DNA of 35,630 nt from Symbiodinium natans (taxonomy: Eukaryota > Sar > Dinophyceae > Suessiales > Symbiodiniaceae), in assembly GCA_905221605.1 (NCBI GenBank), contig CAJNDS010001085.1, positions 1 through 35,630 of the forward strand, given 5' to 3'. The position numbers were made by a program, and so were the translations under genes. The notes under the pieces were generated by a model, which saw only the letters and a program-made list of their open reading frames with translations, was not told the DNA's origin and did no database searches. Shown piece by piece: positions 1-9,724 of the stretch (within the stretch, counting starts at the first letter, position 1; every line of letters starts with the position of its first letter).

Positions 1-2420
1 TTTCAGAGATTTCTTCTAGGATCATGTGACGAAGAGTTTTTCGATGAAGAAGAATGAGATTCATTTCTTTTCTATCAAATCAAATATTTATATAGATTTC
101 CTAGAGACAAGTCCCCTGAATACCTTCTTTTTCAGATATTTCTGCTAGGATCATTTGATGAAGATTTTTTGATGAAGAAGAATATGATTCATTTCTTTTC
201 TATCAAATCAAATATGATTGGAGATTTCCTAGAGAGAAGTCCTCTGAAGATCTTCTTTTTAGAGATGTCTTCTGGATTCATTTGACGAAGATTTATTCAC
301 GAAGAATATCATCATTCATCTCAATTCTATCAACTCAAATATGATTGGAAATCAGAGAAATCTTCTGAAGACCTTCTATTTAGATAATTCTTCTGGATTC
401 ATTTGACGAAACTTTTTGATGAAGAATAATATCATTCATTTCATTTCTGCCAATTCAAATATGATTGGAAATTTCGTAGAAAGAATTCTCTTGAAAAACT
501 TCTTTTCAGAGACTTATTCTGCGATCATTTGGCGAAGAATTATTGACGAAGAAGAATATGATTTATTTCTTTTCTATCAAATCAAATATGATTGGAGATT
601 TCCTAGGGAGAAATTCTCTGAAATCCTTCTGTTTAGAGAATTCTTCTGGATTCATTTGACGAAGATTTATTAATGAAGACCTTTTTCATCCATCTCATTT
701 CTGTCAAATCAATTATGATTGGAAATTTCGTAGAAAGAAATCTTCTGAAGATCTTCTTTTCAGAGATTTATTCTGGGATCATTTGGCGAAGAATTATTGA
801 TGAAGAAGAATATGATTTATTTCTTTTCTATCAAATCAAATATGATTGGAGATTTCCTAGAGAGAAATTCTCTGAAGACCTTCGTTTTAGAGAATTCTTC
901 TGGATTCATTTGACGAAGATTTATTAATGAAGAATAATTTTATTCATCTCATTTCTGTCAAATCAAATAGGATTGGAGATCTCCTAGCAAGAAATCTTCT
1001 GAGGACCTTCTTTTCAGAGATTTCTTCTAGGGTCATTTGGCGAAGATTTCTTGATGAAGAAGAATATGATTCATTTCTTTTCTATCAAATCAAATATGAT
1101 TGGAGATTTCCTAGAAAGAAATTCTCAGAAGATCCTCCTTTTAGAGAATTCTTCTGGGGTCATTTGATGATGATTTATTAATGAAGAATATAATCATTCA
1201 TCTCATTTCTGCCAAATCAAATATGATTGGAGATCTCCTAGAAAGAAATCTTCTGAAGACCTTCTTTTCAGAGATTTCTTCTAGGATCATTTGCCAAGGT
1301 TTTTTTGATGAAGAAGAATATGATTCATTTCTTTTCTATCAAATCAAGTATTATTGGAGATTTCCTAGAGAGAAGTCCTCTGAAGATCTTCTTTTTAGAG
1401 ATTTCTTCTGGATTCATTTGACGAAGATTTATTAATGAAAAATATTTTCATTCATCTCATTTCTGCCAAATCAAATCTGATTGCAAATCTCCTAGAGAAA
1501 AATCTTCTGAAGACCTTCGTTTTGGAGATTTCTTCTGGATGAAATTGACGGCATTTTTGATGAAATACACAATCATTCATCTCATTTCTGGCAAATCAAA
1601 TAGGATTTGAGATCTCCTAGAAAGAAATCTTCTGAAGATCTTCTTTTCAGAGATTTCTTCTAGGATCATGTGACGAAGATTTTTTTGATGAAGAAGAATA
1701 TGATTCATTTCTTTTCTATCAAATCAAACATTATTATAGATTTCCTAGAGACAAGTCCCCTGAATACCTTCTTTTTTAGAGATTTCTTCTGGATTCATTT
1801 GATGAAGATTTATTAACGAAGAATATCATCATTCATCTAATTTCTATCAAATCAAATATGATTGCAAATCTCCTAGAGAAAATCTTCTGAAGACCTTCTT
1901 TTTGGAGATTTCTTCTGGATGAATTTGACGACATTTTTGATGAAATATATAATCATTCATCTCATTTCTGGCAAATCAAATAGGATTTGAGATCTCCTAG
2001 AAAGAAATCTTCTGAAGACCTTCTTTTCAGAGATTTCTTCTAGGATCATATGACGAAGATTTTTTGATGAAGAAGAATATGATTCTTTTCATTTCTGTCA
2101 ATTCAAATATGATTGGAAATTTCGTAGAAAGAAATCTTCTGAAGATCTTCTTCTCAGAGATTTATTCTGGGATCATTTGGCGAAGAGTTATTGAAGAAGA
2201 AGAATATGATTTCTTTCTTTTCTATCAAATCAAATATAATTGCAAATTTCCTAGAGAGAAATTCTCTGAAGATCTTCAGATTTCTTCTGGAATCATTTGG
2301 CGAAGATTTATTGACGAAGAATATAATCATTCATCTCGTTTCTGCCAAATAAAATATGATTGGAGATCTCCTAGAGAGAAATCTTCTGAAGATCTTCTTT
2401 TTCGTCATTTCTTCAAAATA
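1..2420. repeat. 127-bp AT-rich satellite array with higher-order structure
   Basis: A tandem array with a 127-bp monomer. The anchor motif AAATATGATTGG and its variants recur at about 86, 214, 341, 461, 588, 715, 842, 969, 1096, 1223, 1350, 1477, 1602, 1730, 1858, 1982, 2109, 2236 and 2356, nearly always 124-128 bp apart, with two 120-bp steps. Two monomer types can be told apart. Type a has GAAGAAGAATATGATTC then CTTTTCTATC. Type b has ATCATTCATCTCATTTCTG. From about 461 to 1350 they alternate to give a 254-bp dimer. After 1350 the order becomes b, b-variant, a, with a ~380-bp repeat. The array runs off the left edge of the window. It does not resemble the 52-bp or 41-bp families further right. 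No function can be assigned. Confidence 0.93.
416..1435 (+). other. Chained short reading frames inside the 127-bp satellite, not judged to be genes
   Basis: Four consecutive 84-85-codon frames lie at 416-673, 673-927, 927-1181 and 1181-1435, and their translations are close variants of one another. Each ends in TAA, and that stop overlaps the next ATG as TAATG. The 254-bp dimer is 3 x 85 minus 1, so the reading frame slips by one base per dimer, and the pattern follows from the repeat length. The predicted peptide is rich in F, I, R and E, has no recognisable domain, and varies as freely as the DNA. The first frame opens with TTG, with an ATG at 419. A related frame at 2064-2432 spans the degenerate part of the array. 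I see no sign of selection on the protein, so I regard these as satellite artefacts. Confidence 0.8.
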
Positions 2421-2772
2421 TATATTCAATAAATGATTATTGACAAAAGTTCTCTCAATATGATAATATTCTATTATTTGAATAATGAATGTCAATATAT
2501 ATATTGTTATAATATCCAGAAGAAAATCTGAAATTCGATAAGATATATCGTCTTTCTATCAAATCAAATATGATTGGATATCTCCTAGAGAGAAATCTTC
2601 TCAAGATATTCTTCTTAGAGGTTTCTTCAAAATATATTTCCAAGAAATATTTATTATGAAGATTTCTCTCATAATGATAATATTCCATTATGAGAAGAAT
2701 GGCTATATATATACATATTTATTTATTCATATATATATATATATAATATCAGAAGAAAGCCTGAAAATCGAT
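2347..2772. repeat. Two copies of an AT-rich edge unit at the end of the 127-bp array
   Basis: A decayed 127-bp monomer (anchor at 2356) followed by ~110-130 bp of AT-rich sequence is repeated once more (anchor at 2570). Both copies contain the end of the monomer running into TTCTTCAAAATATAT, then TGATAATATTC, an AT dinucleotide run, AATATC, an AGAAGAAA block and a final TCGATA (near 2540 and 2772). The spacing is 214 bp at the monomer end and about 234 bp at the far end because the second AT run is longer (about 2703-2748). This looks like a tandem duplication at the array boundary. A minus-strand frame at 2455-2688 falls wholly within it and is not supported as a gene. Confidence 0.8.
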
Positions 2773-3147
2773 AAAAAAAAACACGCCAAATATATTAAAG
2801 GATCTAAATTTAATATTCTTGAATTTAATTAAAAGAATGGAATGTGTTTTTGCCCACTAAATTGTCACCATCGAAGATGATCAAGAATAGAAGTATCATT
2901 GGAATCTTGATTTTTATTTCGATTTTCTCAGGGAATTTCAATAAGATCTCGTATTTCTATCTTGTTCTTATGATATAGATCATAGATTCCAAGTCCATAT
3001 TTTCATCAAATTCATCCATTTCGATTCTTCTTATATCAAATCAATATGATTTTCCTATCAAAATTTGAAGATTCAATAAGTCCTATCGAAATGGATCAAA
3101 AAATAATATAAAATCATTTGATTCTCGATCGGTATCGTGATCGTAAA
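2773..3147. other. AT-rich sequence with no recognised feature
   Basis: About 375 bp of AT-rich DNA between the 127-bp array and the short repeats that follow. A few words resemble the 127-bp family, for example ATCAAATCAATATGATT near 3036-3052, which may be remnants of decayed monomers. I see no convincing reading frame, RNA gene or promoter here. Confidence 0.6.
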
Positions 3148-3292
3148 AATCATGGGATCATCTTACTAAGACCTTATTGGAATCAATCTTATTGGACAAA
3201 ATCATGGAAACAACTTACTAAGGGCTTATTGGAACCAACCTTATAAAAAAACCCATGCGAACACCTTGCTAAGGACTAATTGAAACTCTTGG
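3148..3292. repeat. Three decaying copies of a ~50-bp tandem repeat
   Basis: Three adjacent copies begin at about 3148 (52 bp), 3200 (50 bp) and 3250 (43 bp, truncated). They share AATCATGG, then CTTACTAAG or CTTGCTAAG, then CTTATTGGAA or a close variant. The third copy is the most diverged and runs directly into the telomere-like tract. No link with the 52-bp subrepeats further right is visible. Confidence 0.75.
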
Positions 3293-3432
3293 CCCCAAAC
3301 CCTAGACCCTAAACCCTTAACCATTTATGGGAAAACCCTTAGATTTATGATAATGGGAACCCCTTACTAAACCCGAAGCCCTAAAGCCTAAACCCTAGTT
3401 AATCCCTAAACCCTGAAGCCCACACCCTTAAC
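3293..3432. repeat. Degenerate interstitial telomere-like tract (CCCTAAA orientation)
   Basis: Repeated variants of CCCTAAA occur here: AACCCTAGACCCTAAACCC near 3298-3316, then AAACCC, GCCCTAAAGCCTAAACCC and ATCCCTAAACCCTGAAGCCC in the second half. The heptamer matches the plant-type telomere repeat, but many units carry substitutions or spacers. It is therefore an old interstitial tract and not a chromosome end. It sits directly to the left of the composite-unit array, whose units carry similar short tracts. Confidence 0.85.
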
Positions 3433-3519
3433 CACTGGACGAAAGTTTCAACGGTTGCCTCATAAAAGATGTGAAGTCGAAGAACATGTTGAAACAATTA
3501 AGGATTCAGAGAGTAGAGA
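3433..3519. other. Transition into the composite-unit array
   Basis: A short non-repetitive junction between the telomere-like tract and the first recognisable array sequence (CAGCAAATCGAATGTAAA, near 3520). Nothing else is recognisable in it. Confidence 0.5.
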
Positions 3520-4099
3520 TCAGCAAATCGAATGTAAACAACAAAAGTAATAGGAGGTACGATTGCTACGGGCGTTGGGTTCTGCGTCTTGTGATATCAC
3601 ATATGAGACAGGGGATACGAGTTGTGAGATCACATACGAGCCACGGGCATGATTTGTCGCCGTGGTGATTGCTTGCTGGAATACGAAGACACAACATGTG
3701 TGTGTGTGTGACAATTTCCTCACCCTGAAGAAATTACAATTAAGTAAATAGGACGAGTCTATTCTTGATCGCTCTACTATCTTCGATCTTTAAGATTTAG
3801 GATTTCAGGGTTTACGGTGTAGGGTTTAGGGATTGAACAAACAAAATATGTATGATGATTTCCTTTTCCTGCCGTTAAATCACAGACAACAAATCGTATA
3901 TCTTGCCATGCGTCCCATAGAAATATAGAAACTAGAATATCACAGATAACAAATCGTACATCTTATCATGTCTCGCACAGATACCAACAAATCACAGGCA
4001 ACAAATCATCTCGCCATGCCTCATCCAGACACCAACAAAACGAATATATAAAGATAAAGTAGTAGGGGATACGATTTGTTACGGACATTGGGTTCTGCA
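3520..4099 (-). repeat. Composite-unit satellite, first block (reverse orientation)
   Basis: One unit of the ~475-660-bp family, in the same orientation as the block at 6781-9056. In order it contains the conserved segment with GGGTTCTGCGTCTTGTGATATCAC, shown here by GAGCCACGGGCATGATTTGTCG near 3638; the CTTCGATCTTTAAGATTTAG box at 3781; a TTTAGGG-like tract at about 3790-3833; and three diverged 52-bp subrepeats with CATGCCTC-type cores running up to the inversion point. A (TG)n run occurs at about 3697-3711. Frames within it follow the repeats and are not genes. Confidence 0.82.
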
Positions 4100-4198
4100 T
4101 TTTCTGATATCATACTCACAAGATGCAGATCCCAATGCCCGTATCAAATCGTACCCCCTATTATTTTTCGTTTTACATCCGATTTGCTGGTATCTGGA
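4025..4198. repeat. Inverted-repeat junction between array blocks
   Basis: The array reverses direction here. The left arm (about 4025-4099) ends with CATTGGGTTCTGCA. After a ~24-bp spacer (4100-4123), the right arm (4124-4198) begins TGCAGATCCCAATGCCC. The match continues outward through GATACGATTTGTTACGG against CCGTATCAAATCGTACC and on to the subrepeat segment. With the longer block arms included, the inverted homology reaches about 600 bp on the left side. Confidence 0.85.
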
Positions 4199-6747
4199 TG
4201 AGGCATGCCGAGATATACGATTGTTGCCTATGATTTGCTGGTATCTGCGCGAGGCATGACAAGATGTACGATTTGTTGTCTGTGATTCTCTAGTTTCTGT
4301 GGGAGGCATGGCAAGATTCACGATTTGTTGTCTGCGACTTGCTGGCAGGGTAAGGAAACTATCACACATATTTTACTTGTTCAATCCCTAAAACCCTACA
4401 CCCTAAACCTAAAAACCTAAATCTTAAAGATCGAAGATAGATCGATCTTGAAGAAACTCGTCTTGTTTACTCAATTGTAAGGTCTTCAGGACGAGCAAAC
4501 TGTCATACACATATTGTTTCTCTCTTACATGTTGTTTCTTCGTATTCCCGACAAATCGTGCCCGTGGCTCGTGTGTGATTTCACAACTCGTATCCCCTGT
4601 CTCATTAGTGATGTCTCAAGATGCAGAACCCAATGCCGGTAACAAATCGTACCCCCTACTGCTTTTTCTTTTTACATTCGGTTTGCTGGTATCTATATGA
4701 GGCATGGATTTGTTGCCTGTGATTTGCTGGCATCTGTATGATGCATAGCAAGATGAACGATTTTTTGCCTGTGATTTGTTGGTATCTGTGCGAGGCATGA
4801 CAAGATGCACGATTTGTTGCCTGTGATTTGTTGGCATCTGTATGAGGCATCGCAAGATGTACGATTTGTTGCCTGGTATTTGTTGGTATCTGTGCGAGGC
4901 ATGACAAGATGTGCGATTTGTTGTTTGAGATTTTCTAGTTTCTGTGGGAGGCATGGCAAGATCCACGATTTGTTGTCTAAGATTAGCTATCAGGATAAAG
5001 AAATTGTCGCACTTACATCTTGCTTGTTCAAACCCAAAACCCTACACCCTAAACCCTAAAAACCTAAATCTTAAAGATCGAAGATAGATCGATCTTGAAG
5101 AAACTCGTCTTGTTTACTTAATTGTAAATTCTTCAGGGTGAGGAAACTGTCATACACATGTTGTTTCTCCCTTGCATGTTTTTTTCTTCGTATTCCCGAC
5201 AAATCGTGCCCGTGGCTCGTGTGTGATATCGCAACTCGTATCCCCTGTCTCATGCGTGATGTCTCAAGATGTAGAACCCAATGCCCGGAACAAATCGTAC
5301 CCCCTACTACTTTGTCTTTTTACGTTCGTTTTATTCATATCTGTATGAGGCATGGCGAGATGATTTGTTGTCTGTGATTTGCTGGCATCTGCACGGACAT
5401 GACAAGATGTACGATTTGTTGCCTGTGATTTGCTAGTTTCTGGGGAAGGCATGGCAAGAATCACGATTTGTTGTCTGAGACTTGTTGGCAGGGTAAAGAA
5501 ATTATCACACAGTTCATTCCTTAAACCCTAAATCCTAAAACCCTAAATCTTAAAGATCGAAGATAGATCGATCTTGAAGAAACTCGTCTCGTTTACTTAA
5601 CTGTAAGTTTTTCCGGGAAAGGAAATTGTCATACACATATTGTTTCTTCGTGTTTCAGCAAACAATCAACACGACGTCAAATCGTGCCCGTGGCTCGTGT
5701 GTGATATCACAAATCATATCCTCTGTCTCATGTATAATATCACAAGATGCAGAACCCAATGCCCGTATCAGATCGTACCCCCTATTATTGTTTCTTTTTA
5801 TATTCGATTTGCTGGTATCTGTATGAGGCATGGCAAGATGTACGATTTGTTGCTTCCGATTTGCTGGCATCTGTGTGAGGCATAGCAAGGTGTGCGATTT
5901 GTTGCCTGTGATTTGCTGGTATCTGTGCGAGGCATGACAAGATGTACGATTTGTTATCTGTGATATTCTAGTTTCTATGTTTCTATGGGAGGCATGGCAA
6001 GATATACGATTTGTTGTCTGTGATTTAACGGCAGGAAAAGGAAATCATCATACATATTTTGCTTGTCCAATCCCTAAACCTTTCACCCTAAACCCTAAAA
6101 CCATAAATCTTAAAGATCGAAGATAGATCGATCTTGAAGAAACTTGTCTTGTTTACTTAATTGTAAGTTGTTCAGGGTGAGGAAACTGTCACACACATAT
6201 TGTTTCTTCGTATTTCAGCAAACAATCAATATGGCGACAAATCGTGCCCGTGGCTCGTGTGTGATCTCACAACTCGTATCCCCTGTCTCATGTGGGATAT
6301 CTCAAGATACAGAACCCAATGTCCCCTACTACTTCTATTTTTACATCCGATTTGCTGGTATCTGGATGAGGCATGGCGAGATGATTTGTTGCCTGTGATT
6401 TGCTGGCATCTGTATGAGGTATAGCAAGATGAACGATTTATTGCCTATGATTTGCTAGTTTCTGTGGGAGGCATGGCAAGATACACGCTTTGTTGTCTAT
6501 GACTTGCTGGCAAGGTAAGTAAATTGTCACACACGTTTTATTTATTCAATCCCTAAAACCCTATACCCTAAACCCTAAAATCCTAAATCTTAAAGATCGA
6601 AGATAGATCGATCTTGAAGAAACTCGTCTTGTTTACTTAATTGTAAGTTCTTCAGGGTGAGGAAACTATCACACACACATATTGTGTCTTCGTATTCCAG
6701 CAAGCAATCGAAACGGCGACAAATCGTGCCCGTAGCTCGTGTGTGAT
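4124..6747 (+). repeat. Composite-unit satellite, second block (forward orientation)
   Basis: About five units in head-to-tail order. The marker CTTAAAGATCGAAGATAG starts at 4423, 5070, 5549, 6109 and 6589, giving unit lengths of 647, 479, 560 and 480 bp. Each unit holds a CCCTAAA-type tract (about 4384-4421, 5033-5070, 5519-5548, 6071-6109 and 6551-6590). Then come a conserved segment with AGATCGATCTTGAAGAAACT, a segment with GTGCCCGTGGCTCGTGTGTG, and a run of 52-bp subrepeats with ACGATTTGTTGCCTGTGATT and GAGGCATGGCAAGAT cores. Subrepeat number explains much of the length variation. Reading frames on both strands span two or three subrepeats and follow the 52-bp period, so no gene is called. 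Confidence 0.9.
4680..4980 (+). repeat. Longest run of 52-bp subrepeats
   Basis: The clearest example of the subrepeat inside the composite unit. Words such as GATTTGTTGCCTGTGATT and CATCTGTATGAGGCAT return every 52 bp across about five to six copies. One copy near 4700 is shortened. The last copies change to TTGTTTGAGATTTTCTAG, the variant seen at the telomere-tract side of every unit. Two subrepeat subtypes, ending CATCTGTATGAGGCAT or TATCTGTGCGAGGCAT, alternate in the best-preserved part. Confidence 0.85.
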
Positions 6748-6974
6748 AGCACACATGAGATAGGGAATACGAGTTGTGATATCACACACGAGCCACGGGC
6801 ACGATTTGTCGCCGTATTGATTGTTTGCTGAAACACGAAGAAACAATATGCGTGTGACAATTTCCTTACCCTCAAGAACTTACATTTTCGTAAACAAGAC
6901 GAGTTTCTTCAAGATCGATCTATCTTCGATCTCTATGATTCAGGATTTTAGGGGGTGTAGGGTTTTAGGGATTG
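6565..6974. repeat. Large palindromic junction of the composite-unit array
   Basis: The second orientation switch. The left arm ends CTCGTGTGTGAT at 6747 and the right arm starts ATCACACACGAG at 6781, with a 33-bp spacer between them. Moving outward, the arms match through the CGGCGACAAATCGTGCCCG segment, the CTTCAGGGTGAGGAAACT segment, the AAACTCGTCTTGTTTAC segment, the GATCGATCT box and the telomere-like tract. The locally well-matched arms are about 190 bp. Each array block continues the inverted homology for more than 2 kb. Confidence 0.88.
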
Positions 6975-9056
6975 AACAAGCAAAACGTGTATGACAGTTT
7001 CCTTACCCTACCAGCAAGTCACAGACAACAAATCGTGTATCTTGTCATGCCTCCCACAGAAATTAGAAAATCACAGACAACAAATCGTACATCTTTTCTT
7101 GCCTCGCACAGATACCAACAAATCACAGGCAGCAAATCGTTCATCTTGCCATGCCTCACACAGATGCCAGCAAATCGAATGAAAAAAGAAAAAGTAGTAG
7201 GGGGAACGATTTGTTATGGGCATTGGGTTCTGTATCTTGTGATATTATACATGAGATAGGGGATACGATTTGTGATATCCTACGCGAGCCACGGGCACGA
7301 TTTGATGCCGTATTGATTATTTGCTGAAACACGAAGAAACAATATGTGTGTGACAGGTTCCTTACCCTGAAGACCTTATAATTAAGTGAACAAGACGAGT
7401 TTCTTCAAGATCGATTCATCTTCGATCTTTAAGATTTAAAGTTTTAGGGTTTATGGTATAGGGTTTTAGGGGTTGAACAAGCAAAACGTGTGTGACAATT
7501 TCCTTATCTTGCCAGCAAGTCACAGACAACAAATCATATATCTTGTCATGCCTCCCTCAGAAATTAGAAAATCACAGACAACAAATCGTACATCTTGTCA
7601 TGCCTCGTGCAGATGCCAGCAAATCAAAGGCAAAAAATCATATATCTTGCCATGCTTCCCAGAGAAACTAGAATATTAGACAACAACTCGTACATCTTGT
7701 CATGCCTCGCACAGATACCAGCAAATCACAGGCAACAAATCGTACATCTGGCTATGCCTCACACAGATGCCAGCAAATCACAGGCAACGAATCGTACATC
7801 GTGCCATGCCTCATACAGATACCAACAAATCGAATGAAAAAAAAGTAATAGGGGGTACGATTTGTTACGGGCATTGGGTTCTGCATCTTATGATATCATA
7901 TATGAGACAGGGGATACGGTTTGTGATATCACATACGAGCCACGGGCACGATTTGTCGCCGTATTGATTGTTTGCTGAAATACGAAGACACAACATGTGT
8001 GTGTGTGTGTGACAGCTTTCTCTCCCTGAAGAACTTACAATTAAGTAAACAAGACGAGGTTATTCTTGATCGTTTTATCTTCGATCTTTAAGATTTAGGG
8101 TTTTAGGGTTTAGGGTGTAGGGTTTAGGGATTGAACAAGCAAAATATGCATGACAATTTCCTTTTCTTACCAGCAAGTCACAGACAACAAAGCGTGTATC
8201 TTGCCATGCCTCCCCAGAAACTAGCAAATCATAGGCCACAAATCATACATCTTGTCATGCCTCGCGCAGATGCCAACAAATCACAGGCAACAAATCGTGC
8301 ATCTCGCCATGCCTCACACAGATACCAGCAAATCGGATGGAAAAATAGAAGTAGTAGGGGACATTGGGTTCTGTATCTTGAGATATCCCACATGAGACAG
8401 GGAATACGAGTTGTGAGATCACTCACGAGCCACAGGCACGATTTGTCGCCATATTGATTGTTTGCTGAAATACGAAGAAACAACATGTGTGTGATAGTTT
8501 CCTCACCCTGTACAATTAAGTAAACAAGACAAGTTTCTTCAAGATCGATCTATCTTCGATCTTTAAGATTTATGGTTTTAGGGTGTATGGCTTTGGGATT
8601 GAACGAGCAAAATGTATATGACAATTTCCTTATCCTGTCAGCAAATCACAGATAGCAAATCATGGATCTTGCTATGCCTCCCACAGAAACTAGAAAATCA
8701 CAGACAACAAGCCGTATATCTTGTCATGCCTCGCACAGATACCAACAAATCATAGGCAACCAATCGTACATCTTGCTATCCCTCACACAGATGCCAGCAA
8801 ATCACAGGCAACAAATCGTACATCTCGCCATGACTCATACAGACACCAGCAAATCGAATGTATAAAGAAAAAGTAGTAGGGCGTCCGATTTGTTACGGGC
8901 ATTGGGTTCCGTATCTTGAGATATCACGACATGAGATAGGGAATACGATTTGTGATATCGTACACGAGCCACGGGCGCGATTTATCGCCGTACTGATTAT
9001 TTGCTGAAACACGAAGAAATAACATGTGTGGGATAGTTTCCTTTATCCTGAAGAAA
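6781..9056 (-). repeat. Composite-unit satellite, third block (reverse orientation)
   Basis: The same unit as at 4124-6747 but on the opposite strand. The marker CTTCGATCT recurs at about 6923, 7420, 8079 and 8553, giving units of 497, 659 and 474 bp. TTTAGGG-type tracts lie at about 6938-6973, 7431-7474, 8088-8131 and 8564-8601. The 52-bp subrepeats read as CATGCCTC and ACAACAAATCGTACATCTTG. A (TG)n run lies near 7996-8011. The array stops in mid-unit at about 9056, just after TATCCTGAAGAA and before the expected GTAAACAAGACGAG segment. That makes it a sharp boundary and not a gradual decay. Frames within it are repeat-phase artefacts. Confidence 0.9.
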
Positions 9057-9453
9057 GCTACGTAAGGGGGCACTGCGCGCTTAGCTCCAGAAATGCCCCC
9101 GAAGCCACGCTTGCAATTACACTGGCGTCGCAAGCTTCTCAAGCTTGAAAAAAACCACATAATAATCCAGAGTCAGGGAGAAATGTCCGCAAAAGGGTGT
9201 AAAAGGCTTCTGCTCTCAAAAGCGCCAATTATAGAACGGACATTCGAGCTTGATGAGTCTCTAACTACAATTAAACAAAAGAAAAATACCCTACCCTGAG
9301 TCCTCAAGACAAAATAAATAGAAATTATATTTTGTATTATTCTGAATTTTCTCAGATTATTTATCTAAAGATTTGACAAGCAGAGTTTAAATATATTCAT
9401 CCATTACGTCTGGTGGTGTCATTCAAAACTTCCCTAATTATTCCCCACCTTCG
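9057..9453. other. Spacer to the right of the composite-unit array
   Basis: Low-repeat sequence. A 7-bp inverted pair, GGGGGCA (9066-9072) and TGCCCCC (9094-9100), lies just past the array edge. A 68-codon frame at 9093-9299 overlaps the dispersed motif at 9191-9236 and has no recognisable domain. The stretch from about 9300 to 9420 is AT-rich and featureless. I call no gene here. Confidence 0.55.
9191..9236 (+). repeat. Dispersed motif, left copy (diverged)
   Basis: Contains AAAAGGCTTCTGCTCTCAAA followed by AGCGCCAATTATAGAA. It corresponds to GAGGCTTCTGCTCCCAAAAG followed by CGCCAATCAAGAA at 15740-15778, and to the copies at 15679 and 35351. This copy lies about 1.7 kb left of the 41-bp array. 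The family is not one I can name. Confidence 0.7.
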
Positions 9454-9462
9454 GTGTGGGGT
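9441..9462. repeat. Short hairpin-forming sequence, repeated at 9602
   Basis: CCCCAC and GTGGGG flank a CTTCGGT loop and could form a 6-bp stem. A partial copy, CCCCACCTTCGGTGTGGC, occurs at 9602-9619. The hairpin lies at the left edge of the first direct repeat. There is no T-run after it and no gene upstream, so I do not call it a terminator. Confidence 0.6.
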
Positions 9463-9537
9463 TGTTAGATTTTAAACTCAACTCTTCTCCTCGCCCGGAA
9501 CTCTCCCCGCCCGGTCTACTCCTCGCTCACCCCTGGA
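9454..9537 (+). repeat. 84-bp direct repeat, left copy
   Basis: Begins GTGTGGGGTTGTTAGATTTT and ends CTCGCTCACCCCTGGA. It matches 10790-10870 with a few substitutions and a net 3-bp length difference. The middle part, from TTGTTAGATTTTAAACTC through CAACTCTTCTCCT, is identical in both copies. Together the two copies bracket about 1.25 kb. Confidence 0.88.
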
Positions 9538-9582
9538 GTGCCCAACCCCAGTCTCCCTGGAGTGCCCACCCCCAGAGTCTCC

Positions 9583-9600
9583 TTTAGGGTTTAGGGTTTT
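9583..9600 (+). repeat. Short TTTAGGG telomere-like tract
   Basis: TTTAGGGTTTAGGGTTTT, just over two perfect heptamers, in the opposite strand sense to the tract at 3293-3432. Isolated CTAAACCCTAAG words also occur at about 9876-9887 and 10341-10352, each within the longer shared word TTATGTCTAAACCCTAAG (9870-9887 and 10335-10352). Confidence 0.8.
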
Positions 9601-9625
9601 TCCCCACCTTCGGTGTGGCTAAGCT

Positions 9626-9724
9626 CGGACTTTTCGACTTTCTTTCCAGGACTTTTCGACGTTTCGGGACTTTTCTGGCTTTTTCGACTTTTTCACTTTT
9701 CGACTTTCCGACTTTTTCGGACTG
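9626..9724. repeat. ACTTTTCG simple-repeat tract 1
   Basis: About 100 bp of degenerate ~10-bp units such as GGACTTTTCG and CGACTTTTTC. Translations give low-complexity S/F/D or, on the other strand, K/S/R/V runs, as in the frames at 9615-9893 and 9584-9811. I treat those as by-products of the simple repeat. Confidence 0.85.

Noticed and set aside
3293-3432. Possible true telomere end.
   Set aside because: The repeats are degenerate and are flanked on both sides by other satellite DNA, so this is an interstitial tract.
4616-4966. 116-codon minus-strand frame with repeated C and H residues.
   Set aside because: It is the 52-bp subrepeat read through (three subrepeats make 52 codons). Other frames over the same bases, 4656-4907 and 4693-4959, are equally open.
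9093-9299. 68-codon frame in the spacer, the best candidate outside tandem repeats.
   Set aside because: It is short, has no recognisable domain or regulatory context, and overlaps the dispersed motif, which is a repeated element.
9441-9462. Hairpin considered as a transcription terminator.
   Set aside because: There is no T-run, no upstream gene, and a partial copy occurs at 9602. It fits better as part of the local repeats.
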